Shown: positions 40,919 to 51,018 of the stretch, piece by piece
Numbering within the stretch: the stretch's first letter is position 1
Layout of the letters: each line of letters starts with the position of its first letter
Assembly (NCBI RefSeq): GCF_900292015.1
Contig: NZ_LR130759.1
Span: forward strand, 3,720,001 to 3,784,000
Reading direction: 5' to 3'
Length of the DNA stretch: 64,000 nucleotides
Origin: Mycobacterium basiliense
GTDB taxonomy: Bacteria > Actinomycetota > Actinomycetes > Mycobacteriales > Mycobacteriaceae
Program-made: the position numbers and the translations under genes
The notes under the pieces: generated by a model
The model's database searches: none
Told to the model about the DNA's origin: nothing
Seen by the model: the letters and a program-made list of their open reading frames with translations, nothing else

Positions 40919-42219
40919 CCGGCGAATCCTCTGACCCCATCGTTATCTCTGGTCTGGCGGTGGAGGCGCCCGGCGGGATTTCGACACCCAAGGCGTTGTG
41001 GTCGGCGCTATCCGAATCCAGGGAGCTGATTGGCCCCTTTCCCCGGGACCGCGGCTGGCCGATCGACGAACTGCTCGGGCTGTCCAAGCTGGACGGCTTC
41101 GGCAATGTCTGCGACGCGGGCGGATTCCTGGATAGTGCGACGACATTCGATCCACCCTTCTTCGGCATCACCCACCGCGAGGCCATAGTCATGCATCCGC
41201 AGCAGCGCGTCGCGATGCGGGTTGCATGGCGGGCGTTGGAAAACTCCGGGATCAACCCGGCCTCGGTTGAAGGCGAATTCGGCGGCTGCTACGTCGGCAT
41301 GTCGATGACCGAATACGGCCCACGCACCGCGAGCATCGATGCCTATACCGGACACCGGACCGTCGGCATGGGTCAACTCGGCGGCGCCGCTCGGATCTCG
41401 CACTGCCTCGGCCTGACTGGCCCATCGATCAGTCTCGATACAGCATGTGGATCGTCTTTGACCGCACTACAATTGGCTGTCAACGCGGTGCAGCTCGACG
41501 AATGCGAGTGGGCGCTGGCGGGCGCGGTTTGTGTACTGGGTGCACCGACGGCGTTCTACGAGTTCGCAAAACTCAACGCACTGTCCAGCGACGGGCACTG
41601 CCGTGCCTATGCCGACGACGCCAGCGGCACCGTCTGGGGCGAAGGCGCCGGGATGGTGCTTGTCGAACGTGAGTCGCGAGCAAAGCAATTGGGACATCGG
41701 ATTTATGGCCGCGTGCTAGCTGTCCGCACCAACCACAACGGCAAGGGTAAGCCGATCCTGGTTCCGCGAGTGCGCGCACAGGAGCAGGTCATCCGCAAGA
41801 CGTTCGACGCCGCCGGAATCGACCCGGCCGATGTGGGAATGATCGAAGGCCACGGCACCGCAACGCTTGCCGGCGACCCGGTGGAACTACTGGCACTGTT
41901 CAAGACCTACGGCGCCGCCGGCTGCGCGGCGCTGATGGGCTCGATCAAGTCCAACGCCGGTCATGCCCAGGCGGCAGCGGGAATCCTCGGACTCATCAAG
42001 TTGCTGCTTGCCGGCCAGCACGGCCAAATTCCGCCAACCCTCTTCGCGGACAATCCGACCACGAAGCTGGATTGGGACCTCACCGGACTGCGGCTGGCGA
42101 CAAAGCTGCATGACTGGCAACCCAAAGGCGGCCTGCGCCATGGTGCCGTGTCGTCGTTCGGCGCCGGTGGCGCCAATGCGCACGCGATCATCGCAATGCC
42201 CGAGAGCACCAGGGAGTGA
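40915..42219 (+). CDS. mbtC: Polyketide synthase ketosynthase MbtC
   Basis: This 434-residue stand-alone ketosynthase has the active-site Cys in LDTACGSSLTA near residue 175 and the two catalytic His in EGHGTATLAGDP and KSNAGHAQAAAG. It has no AT or carrier domain and acts with MbtD to elongate an acyl starter with malonate, giving the beta-hydroxyacyl part of the siderophore. It is translationally coupled to mbtT. MbtC of M. tuberculosis is 444 residues. Confidence 0.93.
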   Translation: MTGESSDPIVISGLAVEAPGGISTPKALWSALSESRELIGPFPRDRGWPIDELLGLSKLDGFGNVCDAGGFLDSATTFDPPFFGITHREAIVMHPQQRVAMRVAWRALENSGINPASVEGEFGGCYVGMSMTEYGPRTASIDAYTGHRTVGMGQLGGAARISHCLGLTGPSISLDTACGSSLTALQLAVNAVQLDECEWALAGAVCVLGAPTAFYEFAKLNALSSDGHCRAYADDASGTVWGEGAGMVLVERESRAKQLGHRIYGRVLAVRTNHNGKGKPILVPRVRAQEQVIRKTFDAAGIDPADVGMIEGHGTATLAGDPVELLALFKTYGAAGCAALMGSIKSNAGHAQAAAGILGLIKLLLAGQHGQIPPTLFADNPTTKLDWDLTGLRLATKLHDWQPKGGLRHGAVSSFGAGGANAHAIIAMPESTRE

Positions 42220-42223
42220 GACA

Positions 42224-45200
42224 GTGACGGCTACTAACTACCGGCTCCCGGATGGCAACATTCCCGTCCTTTTGACATCGGATACGGCCGAGCTGGTGCC
42301 GGGCGAGGCCGCTGCCCTGCTTAGCTACGCCGCGGATCATCCCGACATCGACGCGCAGGCGATCGCAAGCATGCTGTTTCGCACTCGCATGCCGCGCAAG
42401 CACCGTGCCCTAGCCATGGTGGCCAATCGTGACGAGCTGCTCAGCGCGCTACGGGCGGTAACCGATGGCCGCGAACACCCAGCGGTGGTACGCACCACCG
42501 CGCCCGCGACGACCCGCCGACTTGCCTATGTCTTTCCGGGGCAAGGCGGCCAGCGCCCCGGGATGGGCCGGCTGTTTTATGAGTCGGTCCCCGCGTTTCG
42601 GGCTGAGGTGGACCGCTGCACCGAGGCTTTCGAGGCACACCTGGGCCAATCCCCACTGGCCTACCTTCTCGACGAGCACCATCCCGCCGAAGACAACGCC
42701 AGCACCGTCCAACCCGCGTTGTTTACCCAAATGGCCGGACTGGCGGCGATGTGGCGATCATTCGGCATTGCACCCGACATCACCGTCGGGCACAGCCAGG
42801 GAGAGATCGCGGCGGCCTACTTCTCCGGCAAGGTCACCCTGGCAGACGCCGTTCGCGTGGTCGGCATCCGCGCTGGCGCCGCAGACGAGTTCGCCGCTGG
42901 CGACTATGCAATGGCAGTCATCGCCGCCGACCGCGACGTCTGCGAGGACGTGCTGGCGCGTTGTTCGGGTTGGGCACAGCTCTCGGTGGTGAATTCACCG
43001 AACATGGTCGGAATCTCCGGCGAGCGACAAACGGTCGAAGCCGTAGTGAACGCGTTCACCCAACGCGATGTGTTCGCCCGAGTCATCCGGGTCCAGTTCC
43101 CCGCCCACACCAGCTTGATCAATCAACTCGGCGACAATGTGCGCGCGACCGCGCAACGCGAGCTGCAGAATCCGAAGTTCCTCGACACCGACATCGAATG
43201 TCTGGGCGCCACCCTCGGTGACGCCATCACCCAGGAGCTACCGGTTGACGAGTACTGGTTTTGGAATCTACGCAACACCGTTCGGTTCGACAAGGCGGTC
43301 GCGGCCGCGGCGACCCTCGGCGTCGACACGTTCGTCGAACTGGCCGAGCATCCAACGCTGCAGCTGGCCATTCAAGAGAATTTGGCTGCCGGCCTCAGCG
43401 AAGACGACGACCGCACGACCACAGTGGTCGGCACATCCAACCGAACCGCGACCAGTCTGGGCGAATTCACGCATAATCTCGCGCAGCTGGCCCTGCACGA
43501 CCTGAACTACTCGTGGGGCTGCCTGCGCATCGACACCGAGGGCCGCCCCTGGCTCCCTTTGCCCGACTTTCCCAACAGTCTGACCAACGACAGCCGGCTC
43601 TGGCTGCCCTATGCTGAGGTCCCAACTCAGGGCACCGGCCGAACGTCAACCTCGACCGCGGGGCCCGCAGAGACGGCCGCACCGGCGCACGAAACAGTCG
43701 CACCGCCGCGCCTCCTCGTGGAGAAATGGATTCGGCTATCGCGACGCTCGCTGGTGAGGCCCAGATCTATCGGACTGGTTGACCACACCGGGGCCTACGC
43801 GGAGCTTGTCACCGATCTGTCGGAAGCGGCCCGAGAACTCGGCGCCACGGCCACTTTGGTCACGGACAACATCGATAGCAGCACCGATCTCAATGCCCTC
43901 GTTATCCTCTTGGCCAGGTCACCGAGGCTGGACGACGGAGCGGCCGCGGCGGCGGTGACCACATTCTTCTCCGACCGCGCGTGGTGGCCGGGAGCCAACA
44001 AGACGATCAACGATTGCTGGCTGGTAACGGTAGGCGGTGAGGCGGTCCTTAACGACGATGCACCGCCGGATCCGGTACACGCGGCGGCAATTGCGGGTTT
44101 GCGCAGCATCGGATCGGAGTATCCGGGAGTAAATTTCCGCCACCTCGATCTGCCGACCGCACCAATGTCTTCGGATGCGGCCGCCACCATCCTTTCGGCG
44201 TTGCACACCGACGGGGAGTCCGCGCTGGCCATGCGCGATGGCGGGCTGTATGCGAAACGAGTCGTGGAAATCGATGCTGACACTCCGGATTCCGGCTCGG
44301 CCCCACAACACGTGCTTGTCATCGGTGGGACCGGCACGCTCGGGCTCGACTTCACCGAACACTTCGCACGTCGCGGCGCGCGGCGCATCACCATTGTCAG
44401 CCGATCGGGTGAGACCGCTACCGTCGCAGAACGATTGCAACACATCCGTGCTACCACGTCGACGCACATCCACGTCGCCGCCTGCGACGTAGGGGATCAA
44501 GCGGCAGTGTCGCTATTGGCACGCAGCAACCAAGATGACCCCGCGGATTTGATTATCCATGCAGCCGTGCAGTATTCGGGTATAGAACTGGCCGATATCA
44601 CGGCCGAAAAGGTCGACCAGGCGTTGCGTGCCAAGGTGGTCGGCATTTGGCGAATCCTACAAACCTTTCCTCGCACCGCGGATTGCCGAATCATTCTCTG
44701 CTCGTCAGTCGCAGCAACCGTCGGCGGCCGTGGCCTGATCATCTACGCAGCGTCCAATCGAATGCTCGACGCCATGGCACACCGGCTACGCGCCGACGGA
44801 GTGGACTGCGTCGCGGTGCAATGGGGTCAGTGGCAGGTTAGTTCCGATCCGGGCAACACCGGCATGGCGAAATTGGCCTTTACCGGTCTGCTCCCAATGA
44901 CCGCTGCCGATGCGCTCGCCCTAGGAATGAGCCGGCTCCCGGGGAATGCCATCATCGCCGCGTTCGACCTGGATCGCGCCCGCTCGGTGCTGGAAACCTG
45001 CGGCCACGCCCAATTGTTGTCTCAGCTGTCGGCGCCGCTCGCCGAGGTGACACCGTCAGCCCAGTCCCAGAACACAATCGGGCCTGCCGGTCTCTCGCAC
45101 CGGCTGGTCAACCTGCTGGCCGGGGCCATCGGCGTCGACCGGGCCGAAACGATCGACACCACGGTTCCCATGGTTGCGATCGGGCTGGATTCGTTGCAGG

Positions 45201-45325
45201 CGCTTGAGTTACGCCGGCGCGTCAAGAACGAGTTCGATCATGATCTTGACGTCGCCGAACTCCTCGGCGGGGCGTCGATCGCGGACGTCGTAGGCATGCT
45301 CGGCGCATCTACTCAGGGACGTTAG
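42224..45325 (+). CDS. mbtD: Polyketide synthase MbtD (AT-KR-ACP)
   Basis: This 1033-residue protein has an acyltransferase domain (about 100-400; [13 protein letters not shown] and GHSQGE), a ketoreductase domain (about 690-900; [17 protein letters not shown]) and a C-terminal ACP with Ser in [10 protein letters not shown] near residue 990. No dehydratase or enoylreductase is seen, so the product should be a beta-hydroxyacyl chain, as in mycobactin. The GTG at 42224 has GGAG upstream and follows mbtC by 4 bp. Its stop overlaps the end of convergent mbtH. Confidence 0.92.
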   Translation: MTATNYRLPDGNIPVLLTSDTAELVPGEAAALLSYAADHPDIDAQAIASMLFRTRMPRKHRALAMVANRDELLSALRAVTDGREHPAVVRTTAPATTRRLAYVFPGQGGQRPGMGRLFYESVPAFRAEVDRCTEAFEAHLGQSPLAYLLDEHHPAEDNASTVQPALFTQMAGLAAMWRSFGIAPDITVGHSQGEIAAAYFSGKVTLADAVRVVGIRAGAADEFAAGDYAMAVIAADRDVCEDVLARCSGWAQLSVVNSPNMVGISGERQTVEAVVNAFTQRDVFARVIRVQFPAHTSLINQLGDNVRATAQRELQNPKFLDTDIECLGATLGDAITQELPVDEYWFWNLRNTVRFDKAVAAAATLGVDTFVELAEHPTLQLAIQENLAAGLSEDDDRTTTVVGTSNRTATSLGEFTHNLAQLALHDLNYSWGCLRIDTEGRPWLPLPDFPNSLTNDSRLWLPYAEVPTQGTGRTSTSTAGPAETAAPAHETVAPPRLLVEKWIRLSRRSLVRPRSIGLVDHTGAYAELVTDLSEAARELGATATLVTDNIDSSTDLNALVILLARSPRLDDGAAAAAVTTFFSDRAWWPGANKTINDCWLVTVGGEAVLNDDAPPDPVHAAAIAGLRSIGSEYPGVNFRHLDLPTAPMSSDAAATILSALHTDGESALAMRDGGLYAKRVVEIDADTPDSGSAPQHVLVIGGTGTLGLDFTEHFARRGARRITIVSRSGETATVAERLQHIRATTSTHIHVAACDVGDQAAVSLLARSNQDDPADLIIHAAVQYSGIELADITAEKVDQALRAKVVGIWRILQTFPRTADCRIILCSSVAATVGGRGLIIYAASNRMLDAMAHRLRADGVDCVAVQWGQWQVSSDPGNTGMAKLAFTGLLPMTAADALALGMSRLPGNAIIAAFDLDRARSVLETCGHAQLLSQLSAPLAEVTPSAQSQNTIGPAGLSHRLVNLLAGAIGVDRAETIDTTVPMVAIGLDSLQALELRRRVKNEFDHDLDVAELLGGASIADVVGMLGASTQGR

Positions 45326-45537
45326 TCGTTGGCCATTGCCTCGCGAAGGCTCTTGGGACGCATGTCGGTCCAACGCTCCTCAACGTAGGACAGACAATTG
45401 ACGCGGGTGTCCTCTCCGAACACGATGCGCCAGCCGGCGGGAACATCAGCGAATGCCGGCCACAGGCTGTGCTGATCCTCATCGTTGGCCAGGACGTAGA
45501 ACGAACCATTGTCGTCGTCAAACGGATTGGTACTCAC
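45322..45537 (-). CDS. mbtH: MbtH-like protein
   Basis: This 71-residue protein is the archetype of the MbtH family, small proteins that bind NRPS adenylation domains and aid folding and activity. It has the family residues [22 protein letters not shown] and a C-terminal RPKSLREAM. Length equals Rv2377c. It is read leftward after mbtG, whose end it overlaps by 20 bp, and converges on mbtD with a 4-bp overlap. In M. tuberculosis the same protein ends the long mbtB-H unit. Confidence 0.95.
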   Translation of the reverse strand: MSTNPFDDDNGSFYVLANDEDQHSLWPAFADVPAGWRIVFGEDTRVNCLSYVEERWTDMRPKSLREAMAND

Positions 45538-46804
45538 CGCTTCTCCTTATCGGTCGCTGGGTGACACCGAGATCCGCACCGAGGACCCGGTCGGACAGCA
45601 GGCCCAGGCAACTCAGATTAGGGAATCCTGGCCCCGCATTGAGACCGGATAGGTTGGGCAAGAAAAGTTTCGGATCGACACCCATAACAGCTAAGTCAGG
45701 ACCGATCGACTCCTCCAGGCGCTCGCCGGTTAGCGACCCGCCCAGGCCCATCTCCAGCCGGTTAATCACATCCCTACTGAGCAACGGCAAAAACCACAGT
45801 GGGTCAGCACCGGAACCGTCTATGACGATATCGAATTCGTGCAAGGTTTCCCGTGGCTCACCGCAGCAATCGGTCGACAGCGTGATCCAAACACGCTCGT
45901 CGCGGTTTGTCGCACGAGCAACGCGGCCGCGCATATGTGTGATTCGTTCGTCGGCAAGCAGGGACTCTTGCACGCGCGCGGAGAAAACCCCGCGATCGGT
46001 GCGTGCAATGCAGTCGCGCCGTTCGGCCTGAGTGAGGCTATGCCAGCCGGTTGGATCGGAAAACAGCGAGTTTTCGAAGAAGCCCTCGCCGCGGGTGAAC
46101 AGGGTTGCTTGTGGTGCGATCGCCGTGATCGCCGAAACCCGATGATGAAAAAGCTCGTTGAGAATCGACGCGGCGGTCTCTCCGCCACCGATGACTGCGA
46201 CGCGGTCGGCGACTATGCGATCATGGCGCGCCGCACGCTGCCAAAACTGCGCAATCGAGAGCACCCGCGGATCGCCGGTCAGTATCGACCGCTGCGGTTG
46301 ACCGGGACCGGTAAACATCACCATTTCCGCTGCCAAACGCGTATCGGGCGTGCACACCAGCCACCTCGAGTCGTTCATCGCGAGCTGGACCACCTCGCCC
46401 CGAACGACTTTCAAGCCAATCCGGTCGGCAACCCATTGCAGGTAACGAGCCCACGTATCGTGCACCGGCGCCGGCCTGCCGCGATCAATCCAGCCCACAA
46501 ATTGGTCGGTGTCAACCAGATACGACTGCCAGCTGAACCGCATCATGCGCTCGTCGAGCTCCGTGTTGCGTCCCGGCACCAACGCCGATCGGTACGGGAA
46601 GCCGATGTCCTTTTCGGGGCTGGTCCCCAACCGCTGCCGGCCGTCGGTCCAGCCACCCCCGGCGCACCAATTGGCGGCCACTCCGGAGGATTCGATCGCC
46701 ACGACGTCGGGAACCTCGACGTCCATCTCACGCAACGCCGCGGCCTTGGCCGCCACCGCCACCGCCTTTGCGCCGGCACCGACGATCGCGAGCGTGCCGC
46801 TCAT
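45518..46804 (-). CDS. mbtG: Lysine N6-hydroxylase MbtG
   Basis: This 428-residue flavin monooxygenase hydroxylates the epsilon nitrogen of the lysine residues to form the iron-binding hydroxamates. An FAD-binding motif ([15 protein letters not shown]) lies at the N-terminus, a NADPH-binding motif ([16 protein letters not shown]) near residue 200, and GLLSDRVLG near the C-terminus. The ATG at 46804 (MSGTLAIVG) matches the family start; the upstream codon at 46840 was rejected. It is the first gene of the mbtG-mbtH pair and divergent from mbtA. Confidence 0.94.
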   Translation of the reverse strand: MSGTLAIVGAGAKAVAVAAKAAALREMDVEVPDVVAIESSGVAANWCAGGGWTDGRQRLGTSPEKDIGFPYRSALVPGRNTELDERMMRFSWQSYLVDTDQFVGWIDRGRPAPVHDTWARYLQWVADRIGLKVVRGEVVQLAMNDSRWLVCTPDTRLAAEMVMFTGPGQPQRSILTGDPRVLSIAQFWQRAARHDRIVADRVAVIGGGETAASILNELFHHRVSAITAIAPQATLFTRGEGFFENSLFSDPTGWHSLTQAERRDCIARTDRGVFSARVQESLLADERITHMRGRVARATNRDERVWITLSTDCCGEPRETLHEFDIVIDGSGADPLWFLPLLSRDVINRLEMGLGGSLTGERLEESIGPDLAVMGVDPKLFLPNLSGLNAGPGFPNLSCLGLLSDRVLGADLGVTQRPIRRSGEYQSV

Positions 46805-46936
46805 GAGCCACCTCGCAATCGCCAAGGCCGCTGGAAACACGCCAGCTCATACGGGTGGCATGTTCCGTTCGCCGCCACACCGACGCATGCTGCGCCGCCC
46901 ACACCCACCTCCGCTGTTAGCCCAGGCTGTCCTAAC

Positions 46937-46955
46937 TTCGTGTACGCTACCCTAT
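46937..46955. promoter_or_regulatory. Weak candidate IdeR box upstream of mbtA
   Basis: The 19-bp site, read on the minus strand as ATAGGGTAGCGTACACGAA, matches the IdeR consensus at 12 of 19 positions. It lies about 42 bp upstream of mbtA and 133 bp upstream of divergent mbtG. The match is weak, but the location is right for iron control. Confidence 0.35.
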
Positions 46956-46997
46956 GTCCAAGAGGCGGGACACTCTCGCCCCAGGGGGAGCTACCGA

Positions 46998-48647
46998 GTG
47001 CCTGATATCGCTGCTCTACCGCCGCAACCCGGGTCGCTGGCGGGGTTTACACCGTTTCCCCCCGACCGAGCGGCCAGCTACCGTGCCGCCGGGTATTGGA
47101 CCGGCCACCCCGTTGATTCCCTGCTGCGACAGGCGGCCACGGGCTGGCCCGACCGGGTGGGCGTGGTGGATGCCGGCAACAGCCATACCTATTCCGAACT
47201 GGACGAATTGGCGGACCGCGCCGCCGGCGGGTTCGCCAGTGTTGGGATCGCGCCGGGTGACCGGGTGCTGCTGCAGCTGCCCAATTCCTGCCAGTTCGTT
47301 GTGGCACTATTCGGGCTGCTGCGCGCCGGCGCTGTCCCGGTGATGTGCCTGCCCGGGCATCGGCTGGCCGAGCTGCGTCGCTTCGCACAAGTCAGCGGTG
47401 CGGTCGGGCTGGTCGTGACCGAAGCGGCGGGCGGATTCGACTACCGCTCGATGGCTGAGCAGCTGCTGGCCGCGCACCCCACGCTGCGGCACATCATCGT
47501 CGACGGCAACGCCGGCCCGTTCTTGGCCTGGTCAGCCCTGCCCGCCGGGGCGGTCCCCGAGATCACCATCGATACCGGGTCCCCCGCGTTGCTACTGGTG
47601 TCCGGCGGCACCACCGGTATGCCCAAGCTAATTCCGCGGACACACGACGACTATGTCTACAACGCCACCGCGAGTGCGCAGTTGTGCCAGCTGACCAGTG
47701 CGGATGTATACCTGGTGGCGCTCCCGGCCGCACACAACTTTCCGCTGGCCTGCCCTGGCATCCTCGGCGCGATAAGCGTCGGCGCCACAATTGTTTTCGG
47801 CGTCGATCCCAGCCCCGAGGCCGCGTTCGCCACCATCGATCGCCATGGTGTCACTGCCACCGCGTTGGTGCCGGCGCTGGCCAAATTATGGGCCCAGGCC
47901 TGTGACTGGGAGCCGGTGACACCGAAGTCATTGCGGCTTTTGCAGGTCGGCGGCGCCAGGCTGGAACCCGCGGACGCTCGACGCATACGCACAGCGTTGA
48001 CACCGGGGCTTCAGCAGGTCTTCGGGATGGCCGAGGGACTGCTGAATTTCACTCGGCTCGATGACGAACCAGAGCTGCTCGAGCACACCCAGGGACGACC
48101 ACTGTGTGCCGCCGACGAACTGCGCATCGTCGACGGCGCGGGCACGCCAGTGTCCCCTGGGGAGGAAGGCGAGCTACTGGTGCGCGGACCGTACACGATC
48201 AACGGCTACTTTCGCGCCGACGACGATAACGAGCGCTGCTTCGACCGTGACGGCTTCTACCGCAGCGGCGACCTAGTACGGCTGCGCGCAGACGGCTACC
48301 TGGTGGTCACCGGTCGCGTCAAAGACGTCATCTGCCGGAGCGGTGAAACGGTCTCCGCTCAGGACCTCGAAGACCAACTGCTCAGCCACCCGGCGATTTC
48401 GTCTGCCGCCGCCGTGCCGATACCTGATCCTTACCTAGGTGAAAAAATCTGTGCGGCAGTTGTTTTTGACGGTTCCCCGATGACCGTCACCGAGTTGAAC
48501 GGCTACCTCGATAAGCGGGGGGTGGCGACGCACGCTCGGGTCGATCTGCTACTCACGCTGCCGTCACTGCCCACCACGCCCGTGGGCAAGATTGACAAGA
48601 ACGCGATCGCGCGGCAGTTGAGCGACTCGAACACGCCATCCCGGTAA
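46998..48647 (+). CDS. mbtA: Salicyl-AMP ligase MbtA
   Basis: This 549-residue stand-alone aryl-acid adenylating enzyme activates salicylate and loads it on the aryl carrier domain of MbtB. It is highly similar to Rv2384 along its length: GRPLCAADELRIVD, the A3-type loop LLVSGGTTGMPKLIPRTHDD, FGMAEGLLNFTR and the C-terminal Lys in PVGKIDKNAI. The GTG at 46998 has an AGGGGGAG ribosome binding site 7 bp upstream; longer in-frame extensions run antisense through mbtG and were rejected. mbtJ follows 64 bp downstream. Confidence 0.96.
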   Translation: MPDIAALPPQPGSLAGFTPFPPDRAASYRAAGYWTGHPVDSLLRQAATGWPDRVGVVDAGNSHTYSELDELADRAAGGFASVGIAPGDRVLLQLPNSCQFVVALFGLLRAGAVPVMCLPGHRLAELRRFAQVSGAVGLVVTEAAGGFDYRSMAEQLLAAHPTLRHIIVDGNAGPFLAWSALPAGAVPEITIDTGSPALLLVSGGTTGMPKLIPRTHDDYVYNATASAQLCQLTSADVYLVALPAAHNFPLACPGILGAISVGATIVFGVDPSPEAAFATIDRHGVTATALVPALAKLWAQACDWEPVTPKSLRLLQVGGARLEPADARRIRTALTPGLQQVFGMAEGLLNFTRLDDEPELLEHTQGRPLCAADELRIVDGAGTPVSPGEEGELLVRGPYTINGYFRADDDNERCFDRDGFYRSGDLVRLRADGYLVVTGRVKDVICRSGETVSAQDLEDQLLSHPAISSAAAVPIPDPYLGEKICAAVVFDGSPMTVTELNGYLDKRGVATHARVDLLLTLPSLPTTPVGKIDKNAIARQLSDSNTPSR

Positions 48648-48711
48648 ACCGCTGAAGCGATCGCGCGGGCCGACATTGATTAGTGTCAGCATTTGGTATT
48701 GACTTCGTTGC

Positions 48712-49719
48712 ATGATCGACGGTGTTCCAGCGCGCGGGTCACTGCGATCACGCACCGCGGTAGCGCTGAGTTCGGTGATGCTGCCGGCCATCACCGCGGC
48801 GATACCGCCAGAACGAGCCTGGGGAATGTGGGTGACGCGCCAGCTGATCGCCAGACTCATGGACACCTTCGGGCCATCGCTGGCGGGCACACACGTCAAA
48901 CAGGTCAACACCGTGCTGCCGGACGGGCGTCGTGTCACCGGCGAGTGGGTCTACGGGCCATACCTACCGCCGCCGGCCGGGGCGCATCGCCCGAGTCCAG
49001 CCTCCGGGGCAATCTACTATGTGCACGGCAGCGGGTACACGATGTGCTCGCCACGCACGCACCGCCGACTGACGTCCTGGCTGTCGTCGGTAACCGAGCT
49101 GCCGGTGTTCGCGGTCGCCTACCGGCTGGCGCCGCGTTACCGCTTCCCCGCCGCTGCCGACGACGTGCGGGCGGGCTGGGATTGGCTGCCTACAGCGTGT
49201 GGCTTCGCACCGGAACGTCTTGCCGTCGTTGCCGATTCGGCGGGCGGACATTTGACAGTCGACCTATTGCTGCAACCCGAAATCGCCGCGGCACCGCCCG
49301 CATCGCTGGTATTGTTCTCGCCATTGATCGATCTGACGTTTACCCTCTCGGCAGCTCGCGAACGGCTCCGCCCCGACCCCGCGGTCCGGGCCGCCGCCGC
49401 CGCCCGCGTGGTCAGCCTCTACCATGCCGGGGTCGATCCCGGTCATCACCGGTTAACCCTCGACGTCGCCGGCGGACCCAAACTCCCCGCGACGCTGATC
49501 CAGGTGGGTGCGGCGGAAATGCTGGAGGCGGACGCCCGTCAGCTCGCCGACGACATCCGTACCGCCGGAGGCAGTTGCGAATTGCAGGTCTGGCCAGATC
49601 AGATGCATGTATTCCAGGCACTTCCCCGCATGTCGCCGGAAGCCGCTAGCGCCATGGCTTATGTCGCTCAATTTATCGCAAACTCATTGCGGGAGAACGC
49701 TGCCGCCGGGGCGAGCTGA
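48712..49719 (+). CDS. mbtJ: Esterase/lipase MbtJ
   Basis: This 335-residue alpha/beta hydrolase of the hormone-sensitive lipase family has the oxyanion motif YYVHGSGYTM near residue 100 and the nucleophile motif VVADSAGGHLTVD (GxSxG-type DSAGG) near residue 175. The catalytic Asp and His are in the WPDQMHVFQ region near residue 295. It matches Rv2385 in synteny and family. Its role in mycobactin metabolism is unproven; esterase activity toward a siderophore ester or acyl chain is possible. It is co-directional with mbtA. Confidence 0.9.
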   Translation: MIDGVPARGSLRSRTAVALSSVMLPAITAAIPPERAWGMWVTRQLIARLMDTFGPSLAGTHVKQVNTVLPDGRRVTGEWVYGPYLPPPAGAHRPSPASGAIYYVHGSGYTMCSPRTHRRLTSWLSSVTELPVFAVAYRLAPRYRFPAAADDVRAGWDWLPTACGFAPERLAVVADSAGGHLTVDLLLQPEIAAAPPASLVLFSPLIDLTFTLSAARERLRPDPAVRAAAAARVVSLYHAGVDPGHHRLTLDVAGGPKLPATLIQVGAAEMLEADARQLADDIRTAGGSCELQVWPDQMHVFQALPRMSPEAASAMAYVAQFIANSLRENAAAGAS

Positions 49720-49771
49720 CGCGATGCGCCGCGCGCCTGGCGGGCAGGGTCCAACCCGGGAGCGGCTCACC

Positions 49772-49816
49772 TCGGTGCGCTTCGCGCTCCGACCCTTGCG
49801 GCCGCGGCCCCTTTTT
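49772..49816 (+). terminator. Candidate terminator after mbtJ
   Basis: A hairpin TCGGtGCGC-ttc-GCGCtCCGA at 49772-49792 is followed, after a GC-rich spacer, by five T residues at 49812-49816. It lies between convergent mbtJ and the desaturase gene and could serve either strand. The spacer to the T-run is long, so the call is tentative. Confidence 0.3.
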
Positions 49817-49932
49817 GTGTCTGCGATCGAATCAGTAATCGAATCGTCGGCCAGCCACATGCCGGGCGACCATCCGGAGCGATGGCCGATAGCAGTCCGG
49901 GGCCCCGGGCCGAGGACGGCATACGACCGCGT

Positions 49933-50949
49933 TCAGCGTCGACTGAGCGTAAGCGTCCCTTCGGTTTTGAGCACCTTGTTGGCAGTGATCTTCTCGGCTT
50001 TGCGGGCCTCGCGCTCGAGATAGCGCTGCTTGGATTCCTCGAATTTTTCGCAGGTTTCCTCGAGTTCCTCAATCAGCAACGCCAGATCGTCACGCATCCA
50101 TGCGGCCTCGCCGGTGAAGTCCTCACGCTCGAAAATTCGCCACTTCTTCAGCACCGGCAGCACCACCTCGTTGAGGTGGATCCGTGGATCGTAGACACCA
50201 CCGACGGCGATAATCACCGCCTTGCGGCGGAACTCGGGCACGGTAAAGCCGGGCATCTTGAAGTTGCGCAAGATCCGGTGGACGGACTGCATCGCTTGAT
50301 TGGGGGCGATCTCCAGACCGGCCGCGCTGATATCGCGGTAGAAGATCATGTGCAGATTTTCGTCCGCCGACACCCTGGCAAGCAGTTGGTCCGCGATGGG
50401 ATCGCGGCACGCCTTGCCCGTGTTGCGATGCGAGACACGGGTCGCCAACTCTTGGAAGGAGACGTACATGACCGAGTCGAAAATACTCTCAGCAAACATT
50501 TCGCCCTGGTGGTTCTGGCCCGGACTGAAACCCCTTGTCATTTGCTCCATGCGCAACTTTTCCAGCTCGACGGGATCGACCGCACGCGTGACCACCAAAT
50601 AGTCGCGCAGCGCGATACTGTGCCGGTTCTCCTCGGCGGTCCATCGATTGACCCACTGCCCCCAGGGGCCGTCCATGCTGAAGTTCATCGCGATCTCACG
50701 GTGATACGACGGTAAATTATCCTCGGTCAACAAGTTCTGCACCATCGCCACCTGGGCGACGTCGGAGAGCTGGGTCTGCCCCGGCTCCCAGTGCCGGCCG
50801 TCCAGGGCGTAGAAATTCTTGCCATCCGACCAGGGTATGTAGTCGTGGGGGCTCCATTCCTTAAACATCGACAGATGGCGATTGAGCAGGTTCTCAACCA
50901 CCGGCTCTAGCTCATGAAGTAGCTGTAGGTTTGTCATCTCTTTGGGCAC
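49933..50949 (-). CDS. Acyl-ACP desaturase, DesA1 paralogue
   Basis: This 338-residue diiron acyl-ACP desaturase is the same length as M. tuberculosis DesA1 (Rv0824c) and very similar to it (HELEPVVE, RHLSM, HDYIPWSDGKNFYAL, FSPGQNHQG). The two ExxH iron ligands are in TAEENRHSIAL near residue 107 and SADENLHMIFYRD near residue 195. It introduces a double bond into ACP-bound long acyl chains. The GTG at 50949 aligns with the DesA1 start. Its place between mbtJ and mbtI suggests that it desaturates the siderophore acyl chain, but it could be a general lipid gene. No such gene lies here in H37Rv. Confidence 0.9.
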   Translation of the reverse strand: MPKEMTNLQLLHELEPVVENLLNRHLSMFKEWSPHDYIPWSDGKNFYALDGRHWEPGQTQLSDVAQVAMVQNLLTEDNLPSYHREIAMNFSMDGPWGQWVNRWTAEENRHSIALRDYLVVTRAVDPVELEKLRMEQMTRGFSPGQNHQGEMFAESIFDSVMYVSFQELATRVSHRNTGKACRDPIADQLLARVSADENLHMIFYRDISAAGLEIAPNQAMQSVHRILRNFKMPGFTVPEFRRKAVIIAVGGVYDPRIHLNEVVLPVLKKWRIFEREDFTGEAAWMRDDLALLIEELEETCEKFEESKQRYLEREARKAEKITANKVLKTEGTLTLSRR

Positions 50950-50976
50950 GACCGTCTCCCAGCTATGTGTATCGAA

Positions 50977-51012
50977 CAGTAACAGTCAATATATCTGTAT
51001 ATATCAGTAACA
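50977..51012. promoter_or_regulatory. AT-rich promoter region with direct repeats upstream of the desaturase gene
   Basis: Two 8-bp direct repeats CAGTAACA (50977-50984 and 51005-51012) flank an AT-rich core containing ATATATCTGTATATATC. This stands out sharply in GC-rich DNA and lies 28-63 bp upstream of the desaturase start. It is probably the promoter with a regulator site. Confidence 0.5.
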
Positions 51013-51018
51013 TTCAAA

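Noticed and set aside
45839..47005. Rightward frame of about 390 codons over mbtG and the mbtA leader
   Set aside because: Antisense to the flavin and NADPH motifs of MbtG; not a gene.
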